This document shows, piece by piece, positions 1 through 8,462 of a stretch of DNA of 13,623 nt (its first letter is position 1; each line of letters opens with the position of its first letter). Source of the DNA: PRO6 sp049646625 (GTDB lineage: Bacteria > Pseudomonadota > Alphaproteobacteria > Rhizobiales > Xanthobacteraceae). Made by a program: the position numbers and the translations under genes. The notes beneath the pieces are model-generated. The model had not been told where the DNA came from. It saw nothing but the letters and a program-made list of their open reading frames with translations, and ran no database searches. The DNA is taken from contig JBARWE010000163.1 of the NCBI GenBank assembly GCA_049646625.1, positions 1 through 13,623 of the forward strand. The letters are read 5' to 3'.

Positions 1-2494
<2,494 letters not shown>

Positions 2495-2716
2495 TGCAGG
2501 CAATCCCGGTTCAAAAGTGAGTACCCGGCGAGGGGGATATCATCGTGCGCGCTCAGGCGCGCCGCGACGGACGGCAGGCGGGCCGGCGGCGTCAGGCCGC
2601 AGTCTATAGAATGTTTCCAGGCGCACCGCCACACGACAATGGTGCGGCGCCGCCAGCTATTGTAGGCAAAGCCTGTGCCATCGATCCCGAAGCAAGCCGC
2701 TGGAGACGAAACAATC
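2495..2716. other. Divergent acnA/ccmA intergenic region
   Basis: This 222-bp stretch must hold the acnA promoter (minus) and the ccm operon promoter (plus). On the minus strand a TATAGA-like -10 candidate lies at 2608-2603, but no convincing -35 sits 16-18 bp upstream. A 6-bp inverted repeat (CGCACC at 2622-2627, GGTGCG at 2641-2646) lies just upstream of that and could be an operator, but its length is close to chance in DNA this GC-rich. No convincing promoter is seen for ccmA. An in-frame ATG at 2675 would extend CcmA by 14 residues; see the ccmA entry. Confidence 0.3.
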
Positions 2717-3346
2717 GTGAATCCCCGACAATTGCGGCTGACGGGCACCGACCTGCGCTGCGTGCGCGGCGGCCGCGAGATCTTCTCGGGGCTTGGTTTC
2801 GCTGTCGCGGCAGGCACCGCGCTGGCCGTCACCGGCCGTAACGGTGCCGGCAAGACCACGCTGCTGCGGCTGATCGCGGGACTGTTGCCGGCGGCTGGCG
2901 GCAAGGTGGCGCTGGACGGCGGCGAGGCCGACCTGACGCTCGGTGAGCAGGCGCACTATCTGGGCCACCGCGACGCTCTCAAGCCGGCCCTGACGGTTGC
3001 GGAAAATCTGTTGTTTTTCCGCGACTTTCCCGGCGGTAGACAGGGCGAGGCGAACGCCGCGCTGGAGGCGGTGGGGCTTGACCGCATCGCCCATCTGCCG
3101 GCCGCCTATCTGTCTGCCGGGCAACGCCGGCGGCTGTCGATCGCCCGCCTGCTGGTGCTGCACCGGCCGCTGTGGCTGCTCGACGAGCCGACCGCCGCGC
3201 TCGACAGCGCCGGCCAGGGTGCATTCACCAGACTGATGGCACACCACCTCACGCAAGGCGGCCTGATCGTCGCGGCGACCCACGGCCCGCTCGGAATACC
3301 GGCGCAGGCGCTGCATATCGGGCCGGCCATCGAGGCCGCGCCGTGA
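2717..3346 (+). CDS. ccmA: Haem exporter ATP-binding protein CcmA
   Basis: ATPase subunit of the CcmABCD complex, which releases haem-loaded CcmE for cytochrome c maturation (System I) at the cytoplasmic face of the inner membrane. With the GTG start the protein has 209 residues, normal for CcmA. It shows Walker A GRNGAGKT (40-47), ABC signature LSAGQRRRL (132-140), Walker B LWLLDEP (152-158) and the H-loop histidine H189. I chose GTG 2717 because a GGAGA ribosome binding site lies at 2702-2706 and the protein then begins in the usual place (MNPRQLRLTGTDLRC). ATG 2675 is in frame and would add 14 unconserved residues, but has no clear ribosome binding site. The stop codon overlaps the GTG start of ccmB by 4 bases (GTGA), implying translational coupling. 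First gene of a ccmABCDG operon. Confidence 0.93.
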   Translation: MNPRQLRLTGTDLRCVRGGREIFSGLGFAVAAGTALAVTGRNGAGKTTLLRLIAGLLPAAGGKVALDGGEADLTLGEQAHYLGHRDALKPALTVAENLLFFRDFPGGRQGEANAALEAVGLDRIAHLPAAYLSAGQRRRLSIARLLVLHRPLWLLDEPTAALDSAGQGAFTRLMAHHLTQGGLIVAATHGPLGIPAQALHIGPAIEAAP

Positions 3347-4011
3347 GCGCGCTTGGCGCGCTGCTGCGGCGGGATATCCGCGTCGCGCTCAGGGTCGGCG
3401 GCGGCGCGCTGATCGGCATGCTGTTCTTCCTCACCGTGGTGGTGCTGATGCCGTTCGCGCTCGGCCCCGACCTGGCGCTGCTCCGGCGGCTCGGCCCGGC
3501 GATCCTGTGGCTGGGCGCGATGCTGGCGAGCCTGTTGACGCTCGACCGGCTGTTTCTCGCCGACAGCGAAGACGGCTCGCTCGACCTGCTGGTGATGAGC
3601 CGGACGCCGCTGGAACTGACCTGCGCCACCAAGGCGATCGCGCACTGGCTCGCCGCCGGCGTGCCGCTGATCGTCATCACGCCGGCACTCGGGCTGTTGC
3701 TCAACCTCGATTTTTCCGCCACCGCCGCGGTGGCGCTGACGCTGATCGCCGGCACGCCGGCATTGACCTTCACCGGAATGATCGGCGCCGCGCTTGCCGT
3801 CACGCTGCATCGCGGCGGCATGCTGCTTGCCGTGATCGTGGTGCCGCTGTCGATCCCGGTCTTGATCTTTGGCGTCGCCGCCTCAACGGCGGCCATTACC
3901 GGGTCGCCGGCGTTCGGCACGCCGTTTTCGATTTTATGCGCACTGTCGCTGGCAAGCTTCGTCATCGGCCCGGTCGCCGCCGCCGCCTGCCTGCGGCAAC
4001 GGATGGATTGA
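3343..4011 (+). CDS. ccmB: Haem exporter membrane protein CcmB
   Basis: Integral membrane subunit paired with the CcmA ATPase in cytochrome c maturation. The protein has 222 residues, matching the usual length of about 220. It is strongly hydrophobic, with about six membrane segments, for example residues 22-40, 52-70, 104-120, 127-155, 160-180 and 196-215. The N-terminus MSALGALLRRDIRVALR and the segment LFLADSEDGSLDLL (70-83) followed by TPLEL are typical CcmB blocks. The GTG start lies inside the ccmA stop (GTGAGC), which fixes the start by coupling. The gene is followed by ccmC after 2 or 56 bases, depending on which ccmC start is used. Confidence 0.93.
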   Translation: MSALGALLRRDIRVALRVGGGALIGMLFFLTVVVLMPFALGPDLALLRRLGPAILWLGAMLASLLTLDRLFLADSEDGSLDLLVMSRTPLELTCATKAIAHWLAAGVPLIVITPALGLLLNLDFSATAAVALTLIAGTPALTFTGMIGAALAVTLHRGGMLLAVIVVPLSIPVLIFGVAASTAAITGSPAFGTPFSILCALSLASFVIGPVAAAACLRQRMD

Positions 4012-4067
4012 CAATGCCGCAGGCCCGTCGATCAATCCGCCTGTCACCGCCTGCCGTCAGGATCGCC

Positions 4068-4799
4068 ATGGCCGTCATCGACCTTGCCAATCCCACCCGC
4101 TTCCTCAAGCTCGTCGAGCGCCTGCTGCCATGGCTGGCGCTGGCCACCGCCGTGACGCTGGCGATCGGGTTGCAGCAGGCGCTCAGCGCGCCCGACGACT
4201 ATCAGCAGGGCGCCACCGTCAAGATCATGTTCATCCATGTGCCCAATGCGTGGCTTTCGATGTTCGTGTGGGGGGTGATGAGCCTGTCCGCGCTCGGCAC
4301 GCTGGTATGGCGCCATCCGCTGGCCGACGTCTCGGCGCAGGCGGCGGCGCCGCTGGGCGCGGCGTTCACCTTTCTCGCGCTGGTCACCGGCTCGCTGTGG
4401 GGCCGGCCGATGTGGGGCACCTACTGGGAATGGGATGCCCGCATGACCTCGGTACTGGTGCTGTTCGTGATGTATCTCGGCCTGATCGCGCTGTGGCGCT
4501 CGGTCGAGGATCCCTCGCGCGCGGCGCGGGCCGCGGCGGTGCTGACGCTGGTCGGCGCCATCAACCTGCCGATCATCAAATTCTCGGTCGACTGGTGGAA
4601 CACGCTGCATCAGCCGGCCTCGGTGCTGCGCGCCGGCGGGCCGGCGCTCGACAACGCCTTTCTGATCCCGCTGTTGATCATGGGGGTGGCGTTCTCGCTC
4701 CTGTTCGTCACGTTGCATTTGGCCGCCATGCGCAACGAAATCCTGCGCCGCCGCGTCCGATCCTTGCGGATGATGCAGGCGGCACAGGGAGCGGCGTGA
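4068..4799 (+). CDS. ccmC: Haem-handling membrane protein CcmC
   Basis: CcmC binds haem on the periplasmic side of the inner membrane and delivers it to the chaperone CcmE. The protein has 243 residues with six probable membrane helices. The tryptophan-rich WWD haem-binding segment is at about 111-127 (WGRPMWGTYWEWDARMT). The two conserved external histidines are H57 (in FIHVPNAW) and H181 (in WWNTLHQP). I chose ATG 4068 because it has an AGGA ribosome binding site at 4059-4062 and gives the family-like N-terminus MAVIDLANPTRFLKL. An in-frame ATG at 4014, only 2 bases after the ccmB stop, would add 18 residues (MPQARRSIRLSPPAVRIA) that I do not recognise as conserved; tight operon coupling makes it a real alternative. 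The stop codon overlaps the ccmD start (TGATG). Confidence 0.94.
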   Translation: MAVIDLANPTRFLKLVERLLPWLALATAVTLAIGLQQALSAPDDYQQGATVKIMFIHVPNAWLSMFVWGVMSLSALGTLVWRHPLADVSAQAAAPLGAAFTFLALVTGSLWGRPMWGTYWEWDARMTSVLVLFVMYLGLIALWRSVEDPSRAARAAAVLTLVGAINLPIIKFSVDWWNTLHQPASVLRAGGPALDNAFLIPLLIMGVAFSLLFVTLHLAAMRNEILRRRVRSLRMMQAAQGAA

Positions 4800-4975
4800 T
4801 GTTCGGACCCTACGCCTCCTTCATTGTCGGCTCCTACGCCGTGGTCGCCGGTGTGATCGGCGCGCTGATCGTCTGGATCGCCTGGGACCACCGGCGCCAG
4901 AACGCAACATTGCGTGAACTGGAGGCGAGCGGCGTGACGCGCCGCTCCGCGCGTGGCAAAACCGCCGCGCCATGA
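4799..4975 (+). CDS. ccmD: Haem exporter small subunit CcmD
   Basis: Very small membrane protein (58 residues) needed for release of haem-loaded CcmE from the CcmABC complex. It has one transmembrane segment at about residues 11-29, preceded by the typical MFGPYASFIVGSY N-terminus and followed by a basic cytoplasmic tail (WDHRRQNATLRELEASG and so on). Its ATG shares a base with the ccmC stop (TGATG), and its own stop overlaps the ccmG start (ATGA), so all three are likely translated in a coupled way. Identification rests on size, topology, the start motif and position between ccmC and ccmG. Confidence 0.9.
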   Translation: MFGPYASFIVGSYAVVAGVIGALIVWIAWDHRRQNATLRELEASGVTRRSARGKTAAP

Positions 4976-5583
4976 CTGTCGCCACCGATCCCCGCCCGCC
5001 GCAAGGGCGCCGCCGCTCGTTCTGGGTGGCGTTGCCGCTGATCGCCTTCGCCGTGCTCGCCGCGCTGTTCTGGTTCCGGCTCGGCGCGGGCGATCCGTCG
5101 CGCATTCCCTCGGCGCTGATCGGACGCGCGGTGCCGCCGACCGTGCTGCCGCCGCTCGATGGCCTTGTCGCCGGCGGCAGCGCCGTGCCCGGCCTCGATC
5201 CGGCAGCGTTCAAGGGCAAGGTCAGCCTGGTCAATGTCTGGGCCTCGTGGTGCGTGCCCTGCCACGCCGAAGCGCCGCTGATGGTGCAGCTCGCCGAGGA
5301 CAAGGAGCTGCAGATGGTCGGCATCAACTACAAGGATGCCGCCGACAACGCGCGCCGCTTCCTCGGCCGCTACGGCAATCCGTTCACCATCGTCGGCGTC
5401 GACGGCAACGGCCGCGCCGCCATCGAATGGGGCGTCTACGGCGTGCCCGAAACCTTCGTGGTCGGCCGCGACGGCACCATCGTCGCCAAGCTGGTCGGCG
5501 GCATTACGCCCGAGAACATCGAAACCGTGCTGAAGCCGGCGATCGCCAAGGCTCGCGCAGCGGCGCCGGCGGCGGGGTCGTGA
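4972..5583 (+). CDS. ccmG: Thiol:disulfide interchange protein CcmG (DsbE)
   Basis: Membrane-anchored periplasmic thioredoxin-like protein that helps reduce the apocytochrome c CXXCH cysteines before haem ligation. It has 203 residues: a basic N-terminus (to about residue 16), one signal-anchor helix at about 17-36, then a thioredoxin fold. The redox motif is WCVPC with C94 and C97. The cis-proline block GVPET is at 157-161, and the GVDGNG and RDGTIV segments are typical of the family. The ATG overlaps the ccmD stop by 4 bases (ATGA). As last gene of the cluster it ends the ccmABCDG unit. The other maturation genes (ccmE, F, H, I) are not in this window and are probably encoded elsewhere, as is common in alphaproteobacteria. 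Confidence 0.95.
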   Translation: MTVATDPRPPQGRRRSFWVALPLIAFAVLAALFWFRLGAGDPSRIPSALIGRAVPPTVLPPLDGLVAGGSAVPGLDPAAFKGKVSLVNVWASWCVPCHAEAPLMVQLAEDKELQMVGINYKDAADNARRFLGRYGNPFTIVGVDGNGRAAIEWGVYGVPETFVVGRDGTIVAKLVGGITPENIETVLKPAIAKARAAAPAAGS

Positions 5584-5591
5584 CCCCTCGC

Positions 5592-5641
5592 GCCGCCGCA
5601 TAAAAATAGTTGGCCCGTTCAGGCGGCGTTCATGCGGCGGC
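5592..5641. repeat. 10-bp perfect inverted repeat after ccmG
   Basis: GCCGCCGCAT at 5592-5601 is matched by its exact reverse complement ATGCGGCGGC at 5632-5641, separated by 30 bases that include the run AAAAATAG. It lies 8 bases after the ccmG stop, so it could form a stem at the end of the ccm transcript. No T-run follows the right arm, so it is not a classical intrinsic terminator. It could also be an operator for the next gene. Confidence 0.35.
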
Positions 5642-5709
5642 CATGGCCTCGCCACGAATGGACCTGTAGCCTGCCGATCCTGATGACCCGTCCTTTGGAG
5701 GGACAATCC

Positions 5710-6087
5710 ATGCGAAAGTTCTTTCTTGCTCCCCTGACCGCATCGGTGCTGGCGCTCGGCCTCATGGCCGCGCCCGCGATGGCGCAATCGACGCAGACCG
5801 CGCCATCAAGCCAGCCCGCGCCGGCGACGAAAATGGCGCCCGCCCCCAACAAGATGGCGCCGTCGCCGAAGATGATGGCGCCGGCGGCGAAGACCACCCT
5901 GATCGACCTCAACTCGGCCAGCGCCGAGGAGCTTGAGGCGCTGCCCGGCATCGGCAAGGCTTATTCGGCGGCGATCATCAAGAACCGTCCGTACAAGGGC
6001 AAGGACGATCTGGTGCACAAGAAGGTGGTGCCGCAGAAAACCTATGACGGCATCAAGGACAAGGTCATCGCCCGACAGAAGAGCTGA
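5710..6087 (+). CDS. Exported helix-hairpin-helix (ComEA-like) protein
   Basis: Small protein of 125 residues with three parts. Residues 1-25 are a clear Sec signal peptide (basic MRK, hydrophobic core, cleavage expected after APAMA, before Q26). Residues 26-61 are a low-complexity Pro/Ala/Lys/Met linker with three 7-residue repeats. Residues 62-125 hold a helix-hairpin-helix domain (LNSASAEELEALPGIGKA, then AAIIKNRPYKGKDDL). The LNSAS...LPGIG pattern is that of the ComEA-type DNA-binding domain. That suggests a periplasmic nucleic-acid-binding protein, but many such proteins in these bacteria have no proven role and the link to DNA uptake is inference. The ATG at 5710 has a strong GGAGGG ribosome binding site at 5697-5702 and puts the signal peptide at the N-terminus. 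It converges on yciB with a 15-base gap. Confidence 0.85.
   Translation: MRKFFLAPLTASVLALGLMAAPAMAQSTQTAPSSQPAPATKMAPAPNKMAPSPKMMAPAAKTTLIDLNSASAEELEALPGIGKAYSAAIIKNRPYKGKDDLVHKKVVPQKTYDGIKDKVIARQKS
5830..5892 (+). repeat. Three 21-bp in-frame repeats in the HhH protein gene
   Basis: The core AARATGGCGCC recurs at exact 21-base spacing (5830, 5851 and, slightly altered, 5872). It encodes three 7-residue units, KMAPAPN, KMAPSPK and MMAPAAK (residues 41-61), between the signal peptide and the HhH domain. This is a short coding minisatellite forming a basic, proline-rich linker. Confidence 0.7.
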
Positions 6088-6102
6088 CGGGTCCCCCAGT
6101 CT

Positions 6103-6699
6103 TCACGGCTCGGCGGCGTCCGCGCCTTGCGCGGCGCCGCCTTTCTGCGTGTCGCGGCTTTCACGATTGATCAGCGGCATCTGCGCGATGGCAAAAATCA
6201 TCGTCAGCGGCACGAAGCCGAACAGCTTGAACGCGACCCAGAAATCGGTGGACTGGGTGCGCCAGACAATTTCGTTCAGCAGCGCCATCGCCACGAAGAA
6301 CACCGCCCAGCGCAGCGTCAGCTTGCGCCAGCCGGCCGCCGTCAGGTCGAACACCTGATCGAACAAAATGGCGATGAACGAACGCCCCGCCAGCAGCCCG
6401 CCGCCGAGCGCCAGGGCGAACAGCGCGTAGATGATGGTCGGCTTCATCTTGATAAACGTCTCGTCGTGCAGGTAGAGCGTCAGCGCGCCGAACACCAGCA
6501 CCACGAGAGCCGTCACCAGCGCCATCACCGGAACGTGCCGCGTCACGGCGTAGGACGCCACGATCGCCGCCACCACCGCGGCCATGAACACCGCGGTCGC
6601 TACGAACAGGCCGAATTTCGCGTTGGCGAGAAAGAAAACCAATAGCGGCCCCAGTTCGGTCGCAAGCTTGAACAGCGGATGCGGCGCGGGCTTGCTCAT
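6103..6699 (-). CDS. yciB: Inner membrane-spanning protein YciB (septation protein A)
   Basis: Polytopic inner-membrane protein of the YciB/IspZ family, linked in other bacteria to cell-envelope integrity and division. It has 198 residues and about five to six hydrophobic segments (about 17-36, 34-52, 57-77, 88-105, 128-146 and 153-174). Family blocks are the N-terminal ELGPLLVFFLANAKFG, KMKPTIIYALFA (84-95), WRKLTLRWAVFF (124-135), NEIVWR (142-147), and TDFWVAFKLFGFVPLTMIF (151-169). The ATG at 6699 overlaps the ftsY stop by 4 bases (ATGA), so the two are probably co-transcribed and coupled. The hydrophilic tail (from about residue 178) is not conserved as far as I can tell. Its coding DNA contains a hairpin that may serve as terminator for the opposing gene. 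Confidence 0.94.
   Translation of the reverse strand: MSKPAPHPLFKLATELGPLLVFFLANAKFGLFVATAVFMAAVVAAIVASYAVTRHVPVMALVTALVVLVFGALTLYLHDETFIKMKPTIIYALFALALGGGLLAGRSFIAILFDQVFDLTAAGWRKLTLRWAVFFVAMALLNEIVWRTQSTDFWVAFKLFGFVPLTMIFAIAQMPLINRESRDTQKGGAAQGADAAEP
6112..6146 (+). terminator. Probable intrinsic terminator of the HhH gene, inside yciB
   Basis: On the plus strand, GGCGGCG (6112-6118) pairs with CGCCGCC (6135-6141), and after a single bulged T6119, CCGCGC (6120-6125) pairs with GCGCGG (6129-6134), closing a 3-base loop. The run TTTCT follows immediately (6142-6146). The structure starts 25 bases after the stop of the HhH gene. It lies wholly within the 3' coding end of yciB on the other strand (residues about 187-196). 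The stem is strong but the T-tract is short, so efficiency is uncertain. Confidence 0.55.
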
Positions 6700-7652
6700 G
6701 TCTCGATCTCTGCCTCGATTCCAGCGATGGCGCGGGCGAAATCGCGCGCGGCAAACGGAGCGAGATCGTCGATGCCCTCGCCGACGCCGATGAAATGCAC
6801 CGGCAATTTGTACGTCTCGGCCAGCGCGACCAGAATGCCGCCGCGCGCGGTGCCGTCGAGCTTGGTCATGACAAGGCCGGTGACGCCGGCGGCCTTGCTG
6901 AAGGCATCGACCTGCGACAGCGCGTTCTGCCCGACGGTGGCGTCGAGCACCAGCAGCACCGCATGCGGCGCCGCCGCGTCGGTCTTCTTGATGACGCGCA
7001 CCACCTTGTGCAGTTCGTCCATCAGTTCGGCCTTGTTCTGCAATCGCCCGGCGGTGTCGATCAGGAGTACGTCGGCACCGGCCGCCTTCGCCGCCTCCAT
7101 CGCCTCGAATACCACGCCGGCGGCATCGGCGCCTTGCGCGCGGGCGATCACCTCGCAACCCGTGCGTTCACCCCAGATCTTCAACTGCTCGATGGCGGCG
7201 GCGCGAAACGTGTCGCCGGCCGCCAGCATCACCTTGCGGCCCTCGGCGGAAAATTTTGCGGCCAGCTTGCCGATGGTGGTGGTCTTGCCCGAACCGTTGA
7301 CGCCGATCATCAAAATCACGAACGGCTTTTTCGCCGCATCGAGGGCGAGCGGCCGCGCCACCGGCGCCAGCACCTTCTCGACCTCGGCGGCGACCACCGC
7401 CTTGACCTCGCCGGAGGAGATCGCCTTGTCGTAACGCCCCTCGCCGATGGCCTCGGCAATGCGCGCCGCGACCTCGGTGCCGAGGTCGGCACGCAGCAGC
7501 ACATCCTCGATGTCGTCGAGCATGGCGCGGTCGAGCTTGCGCCTGACCACGAGATCGGCCACCGCCGTGCCGAGCGAGGCCGAGGTGCGCTTCAGCCCGC
7601 CGGACAGCCGCCGCCACCAGCTCTGTTTGGGTTCCGTATTGCTGTCGCTCAT
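6696..7652 (-). CDS. ftsY: Signal recognition particle receptor GTPase FtsY
   Basis: Membrane receptor for the signal recognition particle; it pairs with Ffh-bound ribosomes and hands nascent membrane proteins to SecYEG. It has 318 residues, essentially only the NG domain. The long acidic A domain of enterobacterial FtsY is absent, replaced by a short start with an amphipathic stretch (SWWRRLSGGLKRT, 11-23), as is usual in alphaproteobacteria. GTPase motifs: G1 GVNGSGKTTT (117-126), DTFRAAA (147-153), G3 DTAGR (199-203), G4 TKLDG (263-267), and GVGEGIDDL (289-297). The start at 7652 is supported by the family N-terminus, but no Shine-Dalgarno sequence is visible before it. It overlaps yciB by 4 bases and is divergent from the rluA-type gene across 57 bp. 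Confidence 0.96.
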   Translation of the reverse strand: MSDSNTEPKQSWWRRLSGGLKRTSASLGTAVADLVVRRKLDRAMLDDIEDVLLRADLGTEVAARIAEAIGEGRYDKAISSGEVKAVVAAEVEKVLAPVARPLALDAAKKPFVILMIGVNGSGKTTTIGKLAAKFSAEGRKVMLAAGDTFRAAAIEQLKIWGERTGCEVIARAQGADAAGVVFEAMEAAKAAGADVLLIDTAGRLQNKAELMDELHKVVRVIKKTDAAAPHAVLLVLDATVGQNALSQVDAFSKAAGVTGLVMTKLDGTARGGILVALAETYKLPVHFIGVGEGIDDLAPFAARDFARAIAGIEAEIET

Positions 7653-7709
7653 GAGGGCAGTGTGTTAGCGGTTTCAGCGCACAAACGAAAGCCGCCCCAA
7701 AGCGACCCG

Positions 7710-8462
7710 ATGGATACCCCGCAACCCACCCCCGAGGAGATGCTGGCCCGCGTGCTGCACCGCGACGGCCTGATGCTGGTGATCGACAAGCCGCCGGGCA
7801 TCGCAGTGCATCGCGGCCCCAAGGGCGGCCCCAATCTCGAAGCCTCGTTCGACGCGCTGCGGTTCGGCCTGCCGCGCCCGCCGGTGCTGGCGCATCGGCT
7901 CGACCGCGATACCTCCGGCTGCCTGGTGCTCGGCCGTCACCGCAAGGCCACCGCGACGCTCGGGCTGTTGTTCAAGCATGGCAAGATCACCAAGACCTAT
8001 TGGGCGGTGGTCGAGGGCGGCCCGTCGGAAGAGAGCGGCACCATCGATATCCCGCTCGGCCGCCTCAATGCCGAACGCGGCTGGTGGCAGAAGCCGGACC
8101 CCGCCGGCGCGCCGTCGCAGACACGCTGGCGCGTGATGGGGCGCGGCGAGGGACTGACATGGCTTAAGCTGGAACCGCTGACCGGGCGCACCCATCAATT
8201 GCGCGTGCACTGCGCGGCGATGGGCTGGCCGATCGTCGGTGACAACATTTACGGGAGCGGTCCGCGCTTCGGCGAACCGTCGCTACATCTGCATGCGCGC
8301 GCCATTGCCATCCCGCTGTCGAAGAATAAGCCGCCGGTGCAGGTGGTGGCGCCGGTGCCGCCGCATATGCGCGAGCGGCTGACGGCATGCGGCTGGAGCG
8401 GCGAGACCTCAGGCGACGAGACGGAGACCGTCGTGGTGGTGAATAGTGAGCGGCACCACTGA
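7710..8462 (+). CDS. RluA-family RNA pseudouridine synthase
   Basis: Converts uridine to pseudouridine in structured RNA (23S rRNA or tRNA); the exact target cannot be read from sequence. The protein has 250 residues and no N-terminal S4 domain, so it resembles the short RluA/TruC-like members. The active-site motif is HRLDRDTSGCLVLG with catalytic D65. Other family blocks are LMLVIDKPPGIAVH (21-34), KHGKITKTYWAVVEG (89-103), LEPLTGRTHQLRVH (154-167), and PIVGDNIYG (174-182). ATG 7710 gives a normal N-terminus; the ribosome binding site is weak. The last 17 codons and the stop overlap the 3' end of mtaB on the other strand. This tail (from about residue 229) is not conserved. The gene lies between minus-strand genes ftsY and mtaB, so it needs its own promoter in the short ftsY gap. 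Confidence 0.92.
   Translation: MDTPQPTPEEMLARVLHRDGLMLVIDKPPGIAVHRGPKGGPNLEASFDALRFGLPRPPVLAHRLDRDTSGCLVLGRHRKATATLGLLFKHGKITKTYWAVVEGGPSEESGTIDIPLGRLNAERGWWQKPDPAGAPSQTRWRVMGRGEGLTWLKLEPLTGRTHQLRVHCAAMGWPIVGDNIYGSGPRFGEPSLHLHARAIAIPLSKNKPPVQVVAPVPPHMRERLTACGWSGETSGDETETVVVVNSERHH

Noticed and set aside
3507..4067. Possible long N-terminal extension of CcmC
   Set aside because: It overlaps ccmB in another frame and lacks conserved content. Starts at 4068 (preferred) or 4014 fit the family length.
6795..7709. Possible 555-codon extension of the pseudouridine synthase upstream of ATG 7710
   Set aside because: The added part is antisense to ftsY and is low-complexity. The family-like protein begins at 7710.
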